DNA of 64,000 bases. Source: Haloferula luteola. Its GTDB lineage: Bacteria > Verrucomicrobiota > Verrucomicrobiia > Verrucomicrobiales > Akkermansiaceae. Location: contig NZ_JACHFD010000002.1 of assembly GCF_014201715.1 (NCBI RefSeq), positions 248,001-312,000 of the forward strand, in the 5' to 3' direction. The translations under genes were made by a program, and so were the position numbers. Shown here piece after piece: positions 43,329 through 52,194 of the stretch (position 1 is its first letter; each line of letters starts with the position of its first letter). The notes under the pieces were generated by a model. That model saw only the letters and a program-made list of their open reading frames with translations. It was not told where the DNA came from and made no database searches.

Positions 43329-44855
43329 CTACATCTGCGCGGAAATATTCCACGGCACAAATTCCGCGTCCCCAAAGCCCAGTGCCTCCGATTTCGTCTG
43401 GGCACCCGACGCAACTCGCAGGAACTCCTGATAGATTCTCTCCGCAACCTCCTCGTGGGATTCCAAGCCCTCAGCAATCGTCCCCGCATTCAAGTCCATG
43501 TCTTCCTCCATGTGCCGAAACATCGGCGAGTTGGTTGCAATTTTGATCACCGGTGACGGCTTGTAGCCATACACCGAACCACGTCCGGTGGTGAATGCCA
43601 CCAAGGTTGCCCCCGAAGCGACCTCCCCGGTGATCGACATCGGATCGTAACCCGGGCTGTCCATCAGATGCATCCCTGGCTCCTTCACCGGTTCCGCATA
43701 TCGCAATACCGAGACCAGATTCGTGGATCCCGCCTTGCACACCGCACCGAGCGACTTCTCCAAAATGGTCGTCAACCCCCCTGCCTTGTTTCCCGGCGTC
43801 GGATTGTTGTTGATCTCCCCATCGAGCTTCGCCGCGTAGTCTTCCCACCAGCGGATGCGCTCAATCAATGCTTCGCCCACCTCCGGGCGCACCGCTCGCC
43901 GCGTGAGCAGATGCTCTGCGCCGTAGATCTCAGGAGTCTCCGCAAGGATCGCCGAACCACCCTGTGCCACCAATCGATCCACCGCCAATCCCAGCGCCGG
44001 ATTGGCCGTGATGCCCGACAGGCCATCCGACCCTCCGCACTGCAACGCAATGATCAACTCACTCGCAGGAATCTTTTCCCTCCGCGCTCGGTCCGCTGCC
44101 GGTAGCACCTCCGTCTGCAGTTTCTCCAGACAGGCTTCAATCGTCCGCCGCGTACCTCCCATCTGCTGAATCGTGAGAAAGTGCAATTGCCCTTCTGGAG
44201 GCTTCCCGAAGGCCTCGACCATCCCGGGGATCTGATTCGTCTCACAGCCCAGCCCCACCATCATCACCGCACCAAAATTAGGATGGCGCACATGGCCCCA
44301 AACGGTGCGTTGCAGCATGGCAAAGGCTTCGTTGCGCTGGGATATGCAGCATCCGACGCCGTGGGTGATCGCCACCACACCATCGACATGGGGAAACTCC
44401 TTCAACAACTCACGGCGCTCCACCTCCCGAACCACTTGCTGAGCCACGGTGGCAGAACAATTCACCGAGGAAATGATCCCAACGTAGTTGCGTGTCCCGG
44501 ATTTTCCATCTCCCCGTCGAAATCCCAGAAAATGATCCAGCTCGGCCTCCGGCACCCGCATGGTCGGAATCGCCATCTCACCATGAGCATAGTCTTCCGT
44601 ATGCTCCGACATCCCAAGATTGTGCGTATGTACGTGCTCCCCGGCCGCAATCGGCACCCGCGCATGGCCAATCACTTGCCCATACTTTTTCACCGGCATC
44701 CCCTCGGCAATCCCCCGGGTCGCCACCTTGTGGCCTCGCGGAACAACTTGCGTCGTGAAAACATCCAAGGCGGCAAGCACCTGCCCTTCGGCAAGATCCG
44801 TCACCGCCACCGCAACATCATCATCTGGATGCAGGAGAAAAACTGGGTTCATCAT
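43329..44855 (-). CDS. Altronate/galactarate dehydratase family (UxaA-like) protein
   Basis: 508 residues. UxaA/GarD-type enzymes dehydrate sugar acids (altronate to 2-keto-3-deoxygluconate). The N-terminal SAF-like domain has HPDDDVAVAVTDLAEGQVLA and the GEHVHTHNLGMS motif, and the C-terminal domain has GFRRGDGKSGTRNYVGIISS, HGVGCCISQRNEA and ALQCGGSDGLSGITANPALG. Fe-binding in this family is by Cys and His. Whether altronate or galactarate is the substrate cannot be told. Paired ATG codons at 44855 and 44852 are both possible starts. It is 31 bases behind the large dehydrogenase gene and likely cotranscribed. Confidence 0.85.
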   Translation of the reverse strand: MMNPVFLLHPDDDVAVAVTDLAEGQVLAALDVFTTQVVPRGHKVATRGIAEGMPVKKYGQVIGHARVPIAAGEHVHTHNLGMSEHTEDYAHGEMAIPTMRVPEAELDHFLGFRRGDGKSGTRNYVGIISSVNCSATVAQQVVREVERRELLKEFPHVDGVVAITHGVGCCISQRNEAFAMLQRTVWGHVRHPNFGAVMMVGLGCETNQIPGMVEAFGKPPEGQLHFLTIQQMGGTRRTIEACLEKLQTEVLPAADRARREKIPASELIIALQCGGSDGLSGITANPALGLAVDRLVAQGGSAILAETPEIYGAEHLLTRRAVRPEVGEALIERIRWWEDYAAKLDGEINNNPTPGNKAGGLTTILEKSLGAVCKAGSTNLVSVLRYAEPVKEPGMHLMDSPGYDPMSITGEVASGATLVAFTTGRGSVYGYKPSPVIKIATNSPMFRHMEEDMDLNAGTIAEGLESHEEVAERIYQEFLRVASGAQTKSEALGFGDAEFVPWNISAQM

Positions 44856-44886
44856 GATCTGGATTGAGAAATAAGAGAAGGGGAGC

Positions 44887-47800
44887 TCAATGCGTCGTGT
44901 TCTCGGAAGCCGCGCCTCCATGATTCGGAGGAGGCGCCATCACTCCATCCTTGGCAGGCGCTTCCAGAGTGATGCCAGCAATCATGGGGGCCGCCGCCGC
45001 CCCCGAGCTCGAAATCACCAATCGGCGAATCGATTTCTCTGGAGACTTCAAATCCCTCCACAAATAGCGGATTTGACCTTGCTCCACCTCGTCCACACGC
45101 ACCGATCCTGGCACGTCCGGCCCAGCGACATGATCAGAGATATCGATCCCATTCACCAAACGAATTTCCTCCTGATCACCATCCTCGTATTCCACCTCAA
45201 TCGTCACTAGGCGCACCCGCTCTTGAAAGGCTGGATAACCCCACCCCGCTACCGCGCCGAGAAGGTGCAGTCGTCCCGCTTTTCCACCGATAGGAATCTC
45301 CACCCGATCCGGCATGCCCTGGCTTAGTGCCTCGAGATTCATGCCTCCTCGCAACACAATCAGATTCTTTCCCGTCGGTGAAAGCGCGGGATCTTCCAAT
45401 TGGAATGGAATGCCCTCCACCTCGACCAATCCATATCTCTTCAGGGGCACCCGATCTCCCTCGGTGTCCTTCGATGCATACACTCCACGACTCCCATCAG
45501 CGGTCGCTACCCTCGCCAGAGAAACCGTCTGGAACCGCTGCTCTCCCGACCTCAAGTAGGTGATCAGGTTCCTCAGGGCCTCCGCACCCAAACCCTCAAA
45601 GCCCTCAGGCATGAGCGACCGCCCCGTGTCCTCCCGGCTCGCAATCTCATTCCGCCGCACCTCCACCTCTCCCCCAGCATTTCGGAGAAACAAACTCTCC
45701 GCCGTCTCTCGACTGATGAAACCACTGATCACCCGGCCATCCGTCGTCTTCAAATTCCAGGTGTGATAGCTCGGCTCCACCTCCCGGTTCGGATCGACGA
45801 TGTGCGTCAGGAGGGTTTCCACTCCATGAACACCGATCCCTTCCAGCATCGGCCCCACTTGCACCCCCTCACCCTGAAACACATGACATACCGCACAGGC
45901 AGCAAACAACTGGTGGCCGACCTCTCGATCCCCGGGTTGAGACACCTCGGGAAGCAACTTTCGAATCACTTCGTCCTTCGCCACAACCGCACCGCGAAGG
46001 CGCTCGACCACTGGCGAAGAAAGGTGCCGAACCTCGACGTCAGGATGCTCCGCCAATCGACTCAACACCTGAGGTCCTACCACCGCTAACGGCAAAGAAC
46101 CGTCGTCCAGAGCCTTTGTCAGTGCCATCGCCCCCTCCCGACGTGCTAACAGCGACTCTAACAGAACTGCTTTCTCCTGCGCAGGAACCTGGGCCAGCAA
46201 TTCGATCATCCATCGGGCCGCCTTGGAAGATGCATTCCCAGCCAATGCCGGAAGTACGGCTGCACGCATCTCTTCCGAAATCGCCACTCCCTTCAACACC
46301 GGTGCCCTCAAAGCATCGGGCAAATCGGGCAAAGTCACCAACGGAGCCAACACTCGCGGATTGTCACTTCCTCGTGCCAGAACCGACTCGATCGCTCTCT
46401 TCAATCCGTGCTCATCACCTTGCATTCTGGCCATCATGGCGATTCCCGCCGCCGCCGTTGCGGCATCCGAACTCTCCGCCAGTGGCTTCAAAGCCTTCAA
46501 GACTCGAGGGTCCGATTTCAATTCTTTGCCACGAAGCGATTCCAAAGCGGAAGCCACCCAGTCCCCTTGTGTCGCCGCTGCCAATACCTCCAGCATCTCT
46601 GCAAGCCGCTCCGGATCCTCAGCACCTGCATCCAGAACCAAACCAGACCAATCCACCAAGCGTTCAGGCTCGGGGTCCTGCAAAATTCCTACTAGCGTTT
46701 CTGCAGGATACTGACGCGCCAACCGCGCAGCCGCGGCCCGTGTCCATCGGTCCGGACTCCGCTTCACTGCCGATACCAAGACCTCCACTGGCACCTTTGC
46801 GCTCAATGGAAGATGGGCCAGAATCTGCAAGCGGACTCGCGCACTTTCTTCCTCCGGAAAATGCTCGGAGATCCTTTGGATCATGACGCGTCCCACCCTC
46901 TGAGGATACTCACCCATCACCCGCGCAGCACTCACTCGCAGGGCCTCATTTCCCTTTACCATCGCCGTCGCCCATTCCTCCTCACTCAGCACCCCCGCTG
47001 CCGCCCGAATCCACAAGGCGTGGATGGCTGCCACGCCACGCGCATCCTTTAGCATCCCCGCAGCCGACGCAGTGTCTCCCTCTTCAAGCAACCTCTGAGC
47101 ACGATAGCGCACCTCACGATTCGGGTGCGACAAGGCTGCCACCTGGCCGCGCAAAGTCGTCAGATCCGCTTTCGGCAGTGCCTTTGAATCCTTGTGATGG
47201 TATCGATGGATTCTCCCGAAATAGTGATCTCGATCCGGCCGCGCCGCCTGATTGTTCCAAAGGTGGATTGGCCCCCGCGGATCATTGTGAAGAATCGCCT
47301 GATTGTAAAAATCGATCACATACAACTGCCCATCAGGTCCGATGCGGGAGTCGATCGGTCGACTCCAAAAATCCCTCGTCGCCGCAAACTCCTCCTCGCG
47401 GGTCTTCTCCGCCGCGTAGGTCACCCCATCTGGCGTGAGTTGTTCGTGGTGCACGATGTGCACGGTTGGCTCACAGGTGAAATACCCACGGGACCAAGAG
47501 TCGGGCCAGGCACCTCCCTCATACACTGCACAACCGCAGGCCGCCGTAAACGATCCGATCACATCGTTCGGCTGGTTCTCCACAATCTCTTCCCACGACA
47601 TCAGGGGCTTGACCGGGCGCAAGTGGACCATCACTTGGTACGAGGGTTCTCGTCCCAGCCCTCCGGCTGCCATCAAAGCATCGCTCACCGGAACATGCAT
47701 CACCAGATCGCCCGACGTCGGCTGAGTGTAAAATATCTCACCATCCGAGCTTAGGTCCACACCCCAGCAATTGCCGCTCTTGGCACTGTACATCTCTATT

Positions 47801-49149
47801 TTCGAGCCATCGGGTCGAAACCGGACCACTCCGGAATTGATCGCCCCAAAATCCTTTGTCCCATCTCCCGAAGTCACCCGCGGTGACCCAGAATATCCAT
47901 GAGTGGCATACACCCAGCCATCGAGTCCCCAGCGCAAATTATTCAACACCGCATGGCGATCAAAAGTACCAAGCCCATCGTAGAGAACCTCTCGATTGTC
48001 AGCCACACCATCCCCATCACGATCCCTCACCCATAGCACCTGCGGGGGTTGCGCCACGATAATGCCATCCCGGTAGAAACAGAAACTCGTCGCCAGATCG
48101 AATCCCTCTGCAAACACATGCTTACGATCCATCACACCATCACCGTCTCCGTCCTCCAACCACGACACACGATCCAATGGAGGCCGTTCGGCCGGAGCTG
48201 GCCTGGGCAGATCCGAATCCCGTTGCCAGACCGAATACATCCCCTCTGCACCTCCACCCTCCCTTCCCTCGGGATACTCCACACTCTCCACCACCCATAG
48301 TCTCCCTTGAGCATCCCAATCCAGGTTCAGGGGCTTCGAAATCAATGGTTCCGAAGCCACCAAATCCAAATCGAATTCCGGATGCACCTCGATCGCCTTC
48401 AGTTCTTCCGTCGGGGAAAGCGGTCCCCCCTGAGGATACATCAAATCCTCTGCTTCCACCGGCCCCACCGTCACCGTTTCATCGCCCTCCAAGCGACCCG
48501 CCCAATTCAGGGCCCGCTGCAACATGACCTTCACTGCCGGGAGCTCCAAAGTCTTCTCCCGCTTGCCCGGCGTGAAAACGACCACTCTGCCTTTTCCCCA
48601 CTCCATCGTCCACAGAACCGGAGAGACCCCATACACATACGGTTGTGGTGTCGTTCCCTTCAGATGCTTCGAGTTCGGCGTCCAGGTCGTGGCCAAAACC
48701 GTCGCCTGCTGCGGAGGCACGAAGCCGTAAAACATTTCATCTTCACCATCAAAATTCGAAATCCCCGTACTGATCGGGTGGTCGCGTCCCTCCGGCGTGA
48801 AGAACCACGGCAAACTTCCCTCCCATCGCTGAATCTCTCCTTTGAGGAAGCCCGAAGCTGGCACCGCCTCATTGACCAGAACCAACCCGCCCCCTTGCTG
48901 AACCCAGGCATCGATTTCTCTCCGACGGGCATCACTCCACCCCCCCGCTTGGGAACTCAAGATCACTGAAAGCTCTCCCAACTCCGATGCATTCGGTAAT
49001 TCGGTGACGTGAGTTTCGGACTCGAAGAGACCCTTCGGGGCCTGCACCCTTACCACCGGAGATCCATCACAGAGTCCAGCTCCAAGCTGAACAACCAGCC
49101 ATAGAGCCGCCCAAGAGCACGGGGTTCGCATCGAAGTTGATTTCGCCAT
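44887..49149 (-). CDS. PVC-type membrane-bound dehydrogenase / HEAT / cytochrome c fusion
   Basis: 1420 residues, exported (signal RTPCSWAALWLVVQLGAG after a basic start). Order of parts: an N-terminal ThuA-like domain (about 30-210), a beta-propeller dehydrogenase of the TIGR02604 type (LWVVESVEYPEGREGGGAEG, EDGDGDGVMDRKHVFAEGFD), HEAT-like repeats (about 640-1000), a heme c motif CAVCH (about residue 1085) in a PVC-type (TIGR02603) cytochrome domain with VGPMLEGIGVHGVETLLTHI, and a C-terminal beta domain. Such proteins oxidise sugars or sugar derivatives in planctomycetes and verrucomicrobia. The first in-frame ATG is 49173; I use 49149, and 49131 is also possible. Confidence 0.85.
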   Translation of the reverse strand: MAKSTSMRTPCSWAALWLVVQLGAGLCDGSPVVRVQAPKGLFESETHVTELPNASELGELSVILSSQAGGWSDARRREIDAWVQQGGGLVLVNEAVPASGFLKGEIQRWEGSLPWFFTPEGRDHPISTGISNFDGEDEMFYGFVPPQQATVLATTWTPNSKHLKGTTPQPYVYGVSPVLWTMEWGKGRVVVFTPGKREKTLELPAVKVMLQRALNWAGRLEGDETVTVGPVEAEDLMYPQGGPLSPTEELKAIEVHPEFDLDLVASEPLISKPLNLDWDAQGRLWVVESVEYPEGREGGGAEGMYSVWQRDSDLPRPAPAERPPLDRVSWLEDGDGDGVMDRKHVFAEGFDLATSFCFYRDGIIVAQPPQVLWVRDRDGDGVADNREVLYDGLGTFDRHAVLNNLRWGLDGWVYATHGYSGSPRVTSGDGTKDFGAINSGVVRFRPDGSKIEMYSAKSGNCWGVDLSSDGEIFYTQPTSGDLVMHVPVSDALMAAGGLGREPSYQVMVHLRPVKPLMSWEEIVENQPNDVIGSFTAACGCAVYEGGAWPDSWSRGYFTCEPTVHIVHHEQLTPDGVTYAAEKTREEEFAATRDFWSRPIDSRIGPDGQLYVIDFYNQAILHNDPRGPIHLWNNQAARPDRDHYFGRIHRYHHKDSKALPKADLTTLRGQVAALSHPNREVRYRAQRLLEEGDTASAAGMLKDARGVAAIHALWIRAAAGVLSEEEWATAMVKGNEALRVSAARVMGEYPQRVGRVMIQRISEHFPEEESARVRLQILAHLPLSAKVPVEVLVSAVKRSPDRWTRAAAARLARQYPAETLVGILQDPEPERLVDWSGLVLDAGAEDPERLAEMLEVLAAATQGDWVASALESLRGKELKSDPRVLKALKPLAESSDAATAAAGIAMMARMQGDEHGLKRAIESVLARGSDNPRVLAPLVTLPDLPDALRAPVLKGVAISEEMRAAVLPALAGNASSKAARWMIELLAQVPAQEKAVLLESLLARREGAMALTKALDDGSLPLAVVGPQVLSRLAEHPDVEVRHLSSPVVERLRGAVVAKDEVIRKLLPEVSQPGDREVGHQLFAACAVCHVFQGEGVQVGPMLEGIGVHGVETLLTHIVDPNREVEPSYHTWNLKTTDGRVISGFISRETAESLFLRNAGGEVEVRRNEIASREDTGRSLMPEGFEGLGAEALRNLITYLRSGEQRFQTVSLARVATADGSRGVYASKDTEGDRVPLKRYGLVEVEGIPFQLEDPALSPTGKNLIVLRGGMNLEALSQGMPDRVEIPIGGKAGRLHLLGAVAGWGYPAFQERVRLVTIEVEYEDGDQEEIRLVNGIDISDHVAGPDVPGSVRVDEVEQGQIRYLWRDLKSPEKSIRRLVISSSGAAAAPMIAGITLEAPAKDGVMAPPPNHGGAASENTTH

Positions 49150-49219
49150 CACCCCCTTCCTACGACAGCCCACTGGGCTCTCCTAGCACCTGTGCCGAAC
49201 GAATAACCAGATGTGGATT

Positions 49220-50149
49220 TCAGATATTTCTCGCATCGAAGGGTCGGCGCATTCGAGAAGGCCTCCACCCCATCCATTTTTGGAACGTGTTGGAAAACGT
49301 AAATGGGTTGGCAAACCCCACCTTCCTGGAGATCACCTCCACCTTGTCCTCCGTTGTCGATAGCAACTCCCGAGCTTTTTGCATCCGCAGAAAGGTCACA
49401 TGCTGCATCGGCGTCCGCCCCAGTTCGCGGTGGCACAACTTGCGCAGATGCTCTTTGCTCAAACACGCTTGATCCGCCAGATCGTCCAAAGTCCACGGAT
49501 CCCCCAAACGACTCTGCACCTTCTCCCACAATCGCCACAACCGAGAGTCCCCTTGGTGGGGCTGCGCGAAGCGCAAAACATACCCTTGGATCAACTCCAG
49601 CCACAGATGCATGGCGGCCGGCACGGAGGCGGCGAGGCATTCGGCGTGAAGACCTCGAATGGCATGCAAGAGGGGATCAGGGTCGAACTCCCCCAGAATA
49701 GGCGACCGGTGCGCCACCATCGGATTCGCATCTCGAGCCTCCTGGTAACGGACGCAGCAGGAGATCCACGGGGCCCTCCCCTCCGCACGCAATCCGTGAG
49801 TCACAAAGGGTGGCAAAAGACATGCCTGTCCCTCATCGACACGCAACCACTTGCCATCCACCAGCACTCGTCCCCCACCTGCAACGCACGCCAGGAGAAA
49901 AGTCCCGGAGAGATCCTGGCGCATCATTTGAAAAGGTGAAATCGCCTCCAACACCTCAACATGGGCAATGTGATGCTGCGCCAACAACCCACAAACCGGC
50001 GCACCCGCCAGCCAAGGTCGATGGTCCGAATCATCGGCGCGTACCACATGGGATCGCCTCGCCCCCTCGTCGTCTTCCATGAAACTCCATCCCTTCCAGT
50101 TTCCCTCCTCACGGTCAATCCTGTGGATCTGAAATAGGAATTCGCGCAT
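49220..50149 (-). CDS. AraC-family transcription regulator
   Basis: 309 residues. An N-terminal cupin-like sensor (for example GTFLLACVAGGGRVLVDGKW and GQACLLPPFVTHGL) precedes two AraC helix-turn-helix motifs: DLADQACLSKEHLRKLCHRE and VEVISRKVGFANPFTFSNTF. Such proteins sense a sugar or related ligand. It lies 70 bases upstream of the PVC dehydrogenase gene in the same direction and 46 bases from the divergent cupin gene. The ATG at 50149 is preferred; 50080 is also possible. Confidence 0.85.
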   Translation of the reverse strand: MREFLFQIHRIDREEGNWKGWSFMEDDEGARRSHVVRADDSDHRPWLAGAPVCGLLAQHHIAHVEVLEAISPFQMMRQDLSGTFLLACVAGGGRVLVDGKWLRVDEGQACLLPPFVTHGLRAEGRAPWISCCVRYQEARDANPMVAHRSPILGEFDPDPLLHAIRGLHAECLAASVPAAMHLWLELIQGYVLRFAQPHQGDSRLWRLWEKVQSRLGDPWTLDDLADQACLSKEHLRKLCHRELGRTPMQHVTFLRMQKARELLSTTEDKVEVISRKVGFANPFTFSNTFQKWMGWRPSRMRRPFDARNI

Positions 50150-50194
50150 TCCGGTGACTTGTCTGCCCATCCATTGACGTGCCATCCTGCCCCG

Positions 50195-50650
50195 ATGCCC
50201 GACTCGATCCCTCCATTCATCACGGCAGAGAACGTCGTTCACGAGGACAATGATTGGACCCACAATGAATGGCTTTGCCGTCCTGACTTCACCCCCTTGA
50301 AGCATCTTCTCATGGTGCGTGCTCACCTTCAGGCCGGCCATGGTCACCCCTTTCATCGCCATCCCCATCGCGAAGAAATCATCCACATCGTCTCCGGCCG
50401 AGCCGAACAGTGGGTGGGGGAATCCTGCCAAATCCTCGGTCCCGGCGAGATCGCTGTGATCCCTGCCGGAGTCGTCCACGCCACTTACAATCCTTTCCCC
50501 GTCCCCCTCGTCTTCCACGCCATCCTCTCCCCCGCGGAGCTACCCCCCAGCGAGGCCCAAGCCCCGGATCCCGAAGACGTATCCGATCAGGAGCCCTGGA
50601 ATCACCTGCGCCACGGGAGAAAACCCTGTCGGCTTCTCAAGGATCAGTAG
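50195..50650 (+). CDS. Cupin domain protein
   Basis: 151 residues with a single cupin barrel. The metal-site motif is HGHPFHRHPHREEIIHIVSG, with several His and a Glu as in the cupin_2 pattern, and the second is GPGEIAVIPAGVVHATYNPF. It is soluble and could be a sugar epimerase/isomerase, dioxygenase or sensor; the reaction is unknown. It is divergent from the AraC gene, so it may be controlled by it. The ATG at 50195 begins at the family start; the frame is open to 50159. Confidence 0.82.
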   Translation: MPDSIPPFITAENVVHEDNDWTHNEWLCRPDFTPLKHLLMVRAHLQAGHGHPFHRHPHREEIIHIVSGRAEQWVGESCQILGPGEIAVIPAGVVHATYNPFPVPLVFHAILSPAELPPSEAQAPDPEDVSDQEPWNHLRHGRKPCRLLKDQ

Positions 50651-51162
50651 CCGGATGGGTGGCGCATCACATGACCCGACGAAGGGCGTGGCATCGGCTT
50701 CCAACGCGGCCCCGTACGCCCGCCGCCATAACCAGTGTCCAAACGCAAACCCGCTACCGTCATGAAAACGTGCCCATCGCGCACGTAAATCGTGATCCAA
50801 TCTCCCGCCCCCTTCTTGCCGTAGGAAAAGAATCCCCGCGAAGGCAACTGTCCCTTCATCAGGCCAGCTTCCCGCAAAACATAGGACACCGAACCGGAGC
50901 AATCGTATCCGCTGTCGTCGAACACCGCATGCCCGCCGCCCCACTTGTAGGGCTTGTTTTGCAGGCGATTTCCCGCCTGCAAAGCCCGTTTCACGACCTC
51001 GGGAGCACCAGGAGGGGCATAAGCCAGCCCATCCCTGAGCAAGGCCGTTTTGCCTTTTTGAAAATGATAAGAAACTTCATGGCGCGCCTTCACCTGCCGA
51101 CTGCACGACACCATCGATAAACCTGCCATCGCGACCACCAGAGACCACGTCAACGCTTTCAT
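50644..51162 (-). CDS. NlpC/P60-family lipoprotein (peptidoglycan hydrolase candidate)
   Basis: 172 residues. Lipoprotein signal: KALTWSLVVAMAGLSMVSCS, with lipidated Cys near residue 19. The catalytic core is DSGYDCSGSVSYVLREAG (Cys) and VRDGHVFMTVAG (His), the standard NlpC/P60 pair. It probably cuts cell-wall peptides at the outer membrane or periplasm. The stop overlaps the cupin stop by 7 bases (convergent). AT-rich DNA before the start has a TTGAAA (51193-51198) and TAAAAA (51170-51175) pair with 17-base spacing, though so near the ATG that a leaderless transcript would follow. Confidence 0.85.
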   Translation of the reverse strand: MKALTWSLVVAMAGLSMVSCSRQVKARHEVSYHFQKGKTALLRDGLAYAPPGAPEVVKRALQAGNRLQNKPYKWGGGHAVFDDSGYDCSGSVSYVLREAGLMKGQLPSRGFFSYGKKGAGDWITIYVRDGHVFMTVAGLRLDTGYGGGRTGPRWKPMPRPSSGHVMRHPSGY

Positions 51163-51169
51163 TGTGGGG

Positions 51170-51198
51170 TTTTTAACGGACTTGCTTAAGTTTTTCAA
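51170..51198 (-). promoter_or_regulatory. Possible promoter of the NlpC lipoprotein gene
   Basis: TTGAAA (51193-51198) and TAAAAA (51170-51175), spaced 17 bases, fit a weak sigma-70 promoter. The -10 element ends 7 bases before the ATG, so initiation would fall at or near the start codon. It lies in the 43-base gap behind the ATPase gene. Confidence 0.3.
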
Positions 51199-51205
51199 AA
51201 TGTTT

Positions 51206-51787
51206 TTAAAATTTAACTTCTTCTCCATTCCAGCGGTCGTAGCACTCCAGCCATAGCTCGCGGAGATTTCCGCGATGGGCTTCGAGACGCCCCGCCCAAT
51301 CCAGGTGAGCTCCAGCAGATTCTGGCAAAAGTCGACGCCAGAGAACTTCCACCAGAACTTCATCCGGCGCCAACCTCAGCAGCTCTGGTATGCCCTGTTT
51401 TCGATGCCTTGCGCTCAGCCACCCCCGTGCATCGTGAGCCCACCGAAACAACTCACGTCGCTGGAGAGACGGCAGGTGGTCATCCCCATCGATCAGCAGC
51501 ACTGCCCCTTCCAACTTCGACAGCAACCCTCTCTCCTCCTTCCCCAGATCTCGGTGTCCTTCGTGAAAGAACAGGCGCACGACCCGATACTTGAGCTCCA
51601 AATGTCGCTCAAAACCATCAAGGAAAGTCGTTTTGCCAGCGCCATGGCGGCCCGTCACACAAGCTTGGCGGCCCATGTTTTCCCAGCGGTCTTCCAATTC
51701 TTCCCAGGAGGTTCCACAAAGTCTTGGATCAAAGGACAAAAGCTTCTCCACCCGCCGCGTTGCAAAAGGATTTTCACAGGCACTCAT
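51206..51787 (-). CDS. P-loop ATPase
   Basis: 193 residues. Walker A GRHGAGKTT (46-54) and a Walker B-like AVLLIDGDDHLPSLQ (about 95-109) mark an AAA+/P-loop ATPase, followed by a helical part (RELFRWAHDARGWLSARHRK). No transmembrane helix, no DNA-binding motif. It does not match a named family I know. Third gene of a coupled operon: its ATG overlaps the upstream stop as ATGA (51784-51787). Confidence 0.7.
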   Translation of the reverse strand: MSACENPFATRRVEKLLSFDPRLCGTSWEELEDRWENMGRQACVTGRHGAGKTTFLDGFERHLELKYRVVRLFFHEGHRDLGKEERGLLSKLEGAVLLIDGDDHLPSLQRRELFRWAHDARGWLSARHRKQGIPELLRLAPDEVLVEVLWRRLLPESAGAHLDWAGRLEAHRGNLRELWLECYDRWNGEEVKF

Positions 51788-52194
51788 CCCTGAGTCCCGA
51801 ATGGATGAAAAATCGTCTTCAGCTTCTTATGGGCAGGCTTCTCGACCTTGGGCAATTCCACCCTGCAACCCGTCGGTGAAACCACCAAACCGCACTCCGC
51901 CACGGCTCGCCCTTTGCCGTCGACCCACTCCAGCGCCCACTCGACTCCCACCAAAGTGCCCGAAAAACTCACCGGTGCGGCAGGAAGGACAAAGGTGAAG
52001 TGGGATCCCTGAGTCAGCGGCCACCTCGCCACCACTTCCACATCCGTGGTGCCTCGGCCCACGGTCGACCAAAACAACCGCACTTCACCGTGAATGGGGG
52101 ATTCCCCCCTGACTGCACCCTTCAAGACTCCGCCGGGCACACCCATCCCATCGCCATCCAACTCAAGGCTCGGCCGGTCATTCGCGGGCTTCAT
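51784..52194 (-). CDS. Small beta-rich protein, unknown
   Basis: 136 residues. A predicted all-beta segment: PGGVLKGAVRGESPIHGEVR, VGRGTTDVEVVARWPLTQGS and GTLVGVEWALEWVDGKG. The pattern is like an arrestin-type beta-sandwich half, but weak. No signal peptide. It overlaps the genes on both sides by 4 bases (ATGA), so all three are probably made in a fixed ratio as one complex. Confidence 0.55.
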   Translation of the reverse strand: MKPANDRPSLELDGDGMGVPGGVLKGAVRGESPIHGEVRLFWSTVGRGTTDVEVVARWPLTQGSHFTFVLPAAPVSFSGTLVGVEWALEWVDGKGRAVAECGLVVSPTGCRVELPKVEKPAHKKLKTIFHPFGTQG

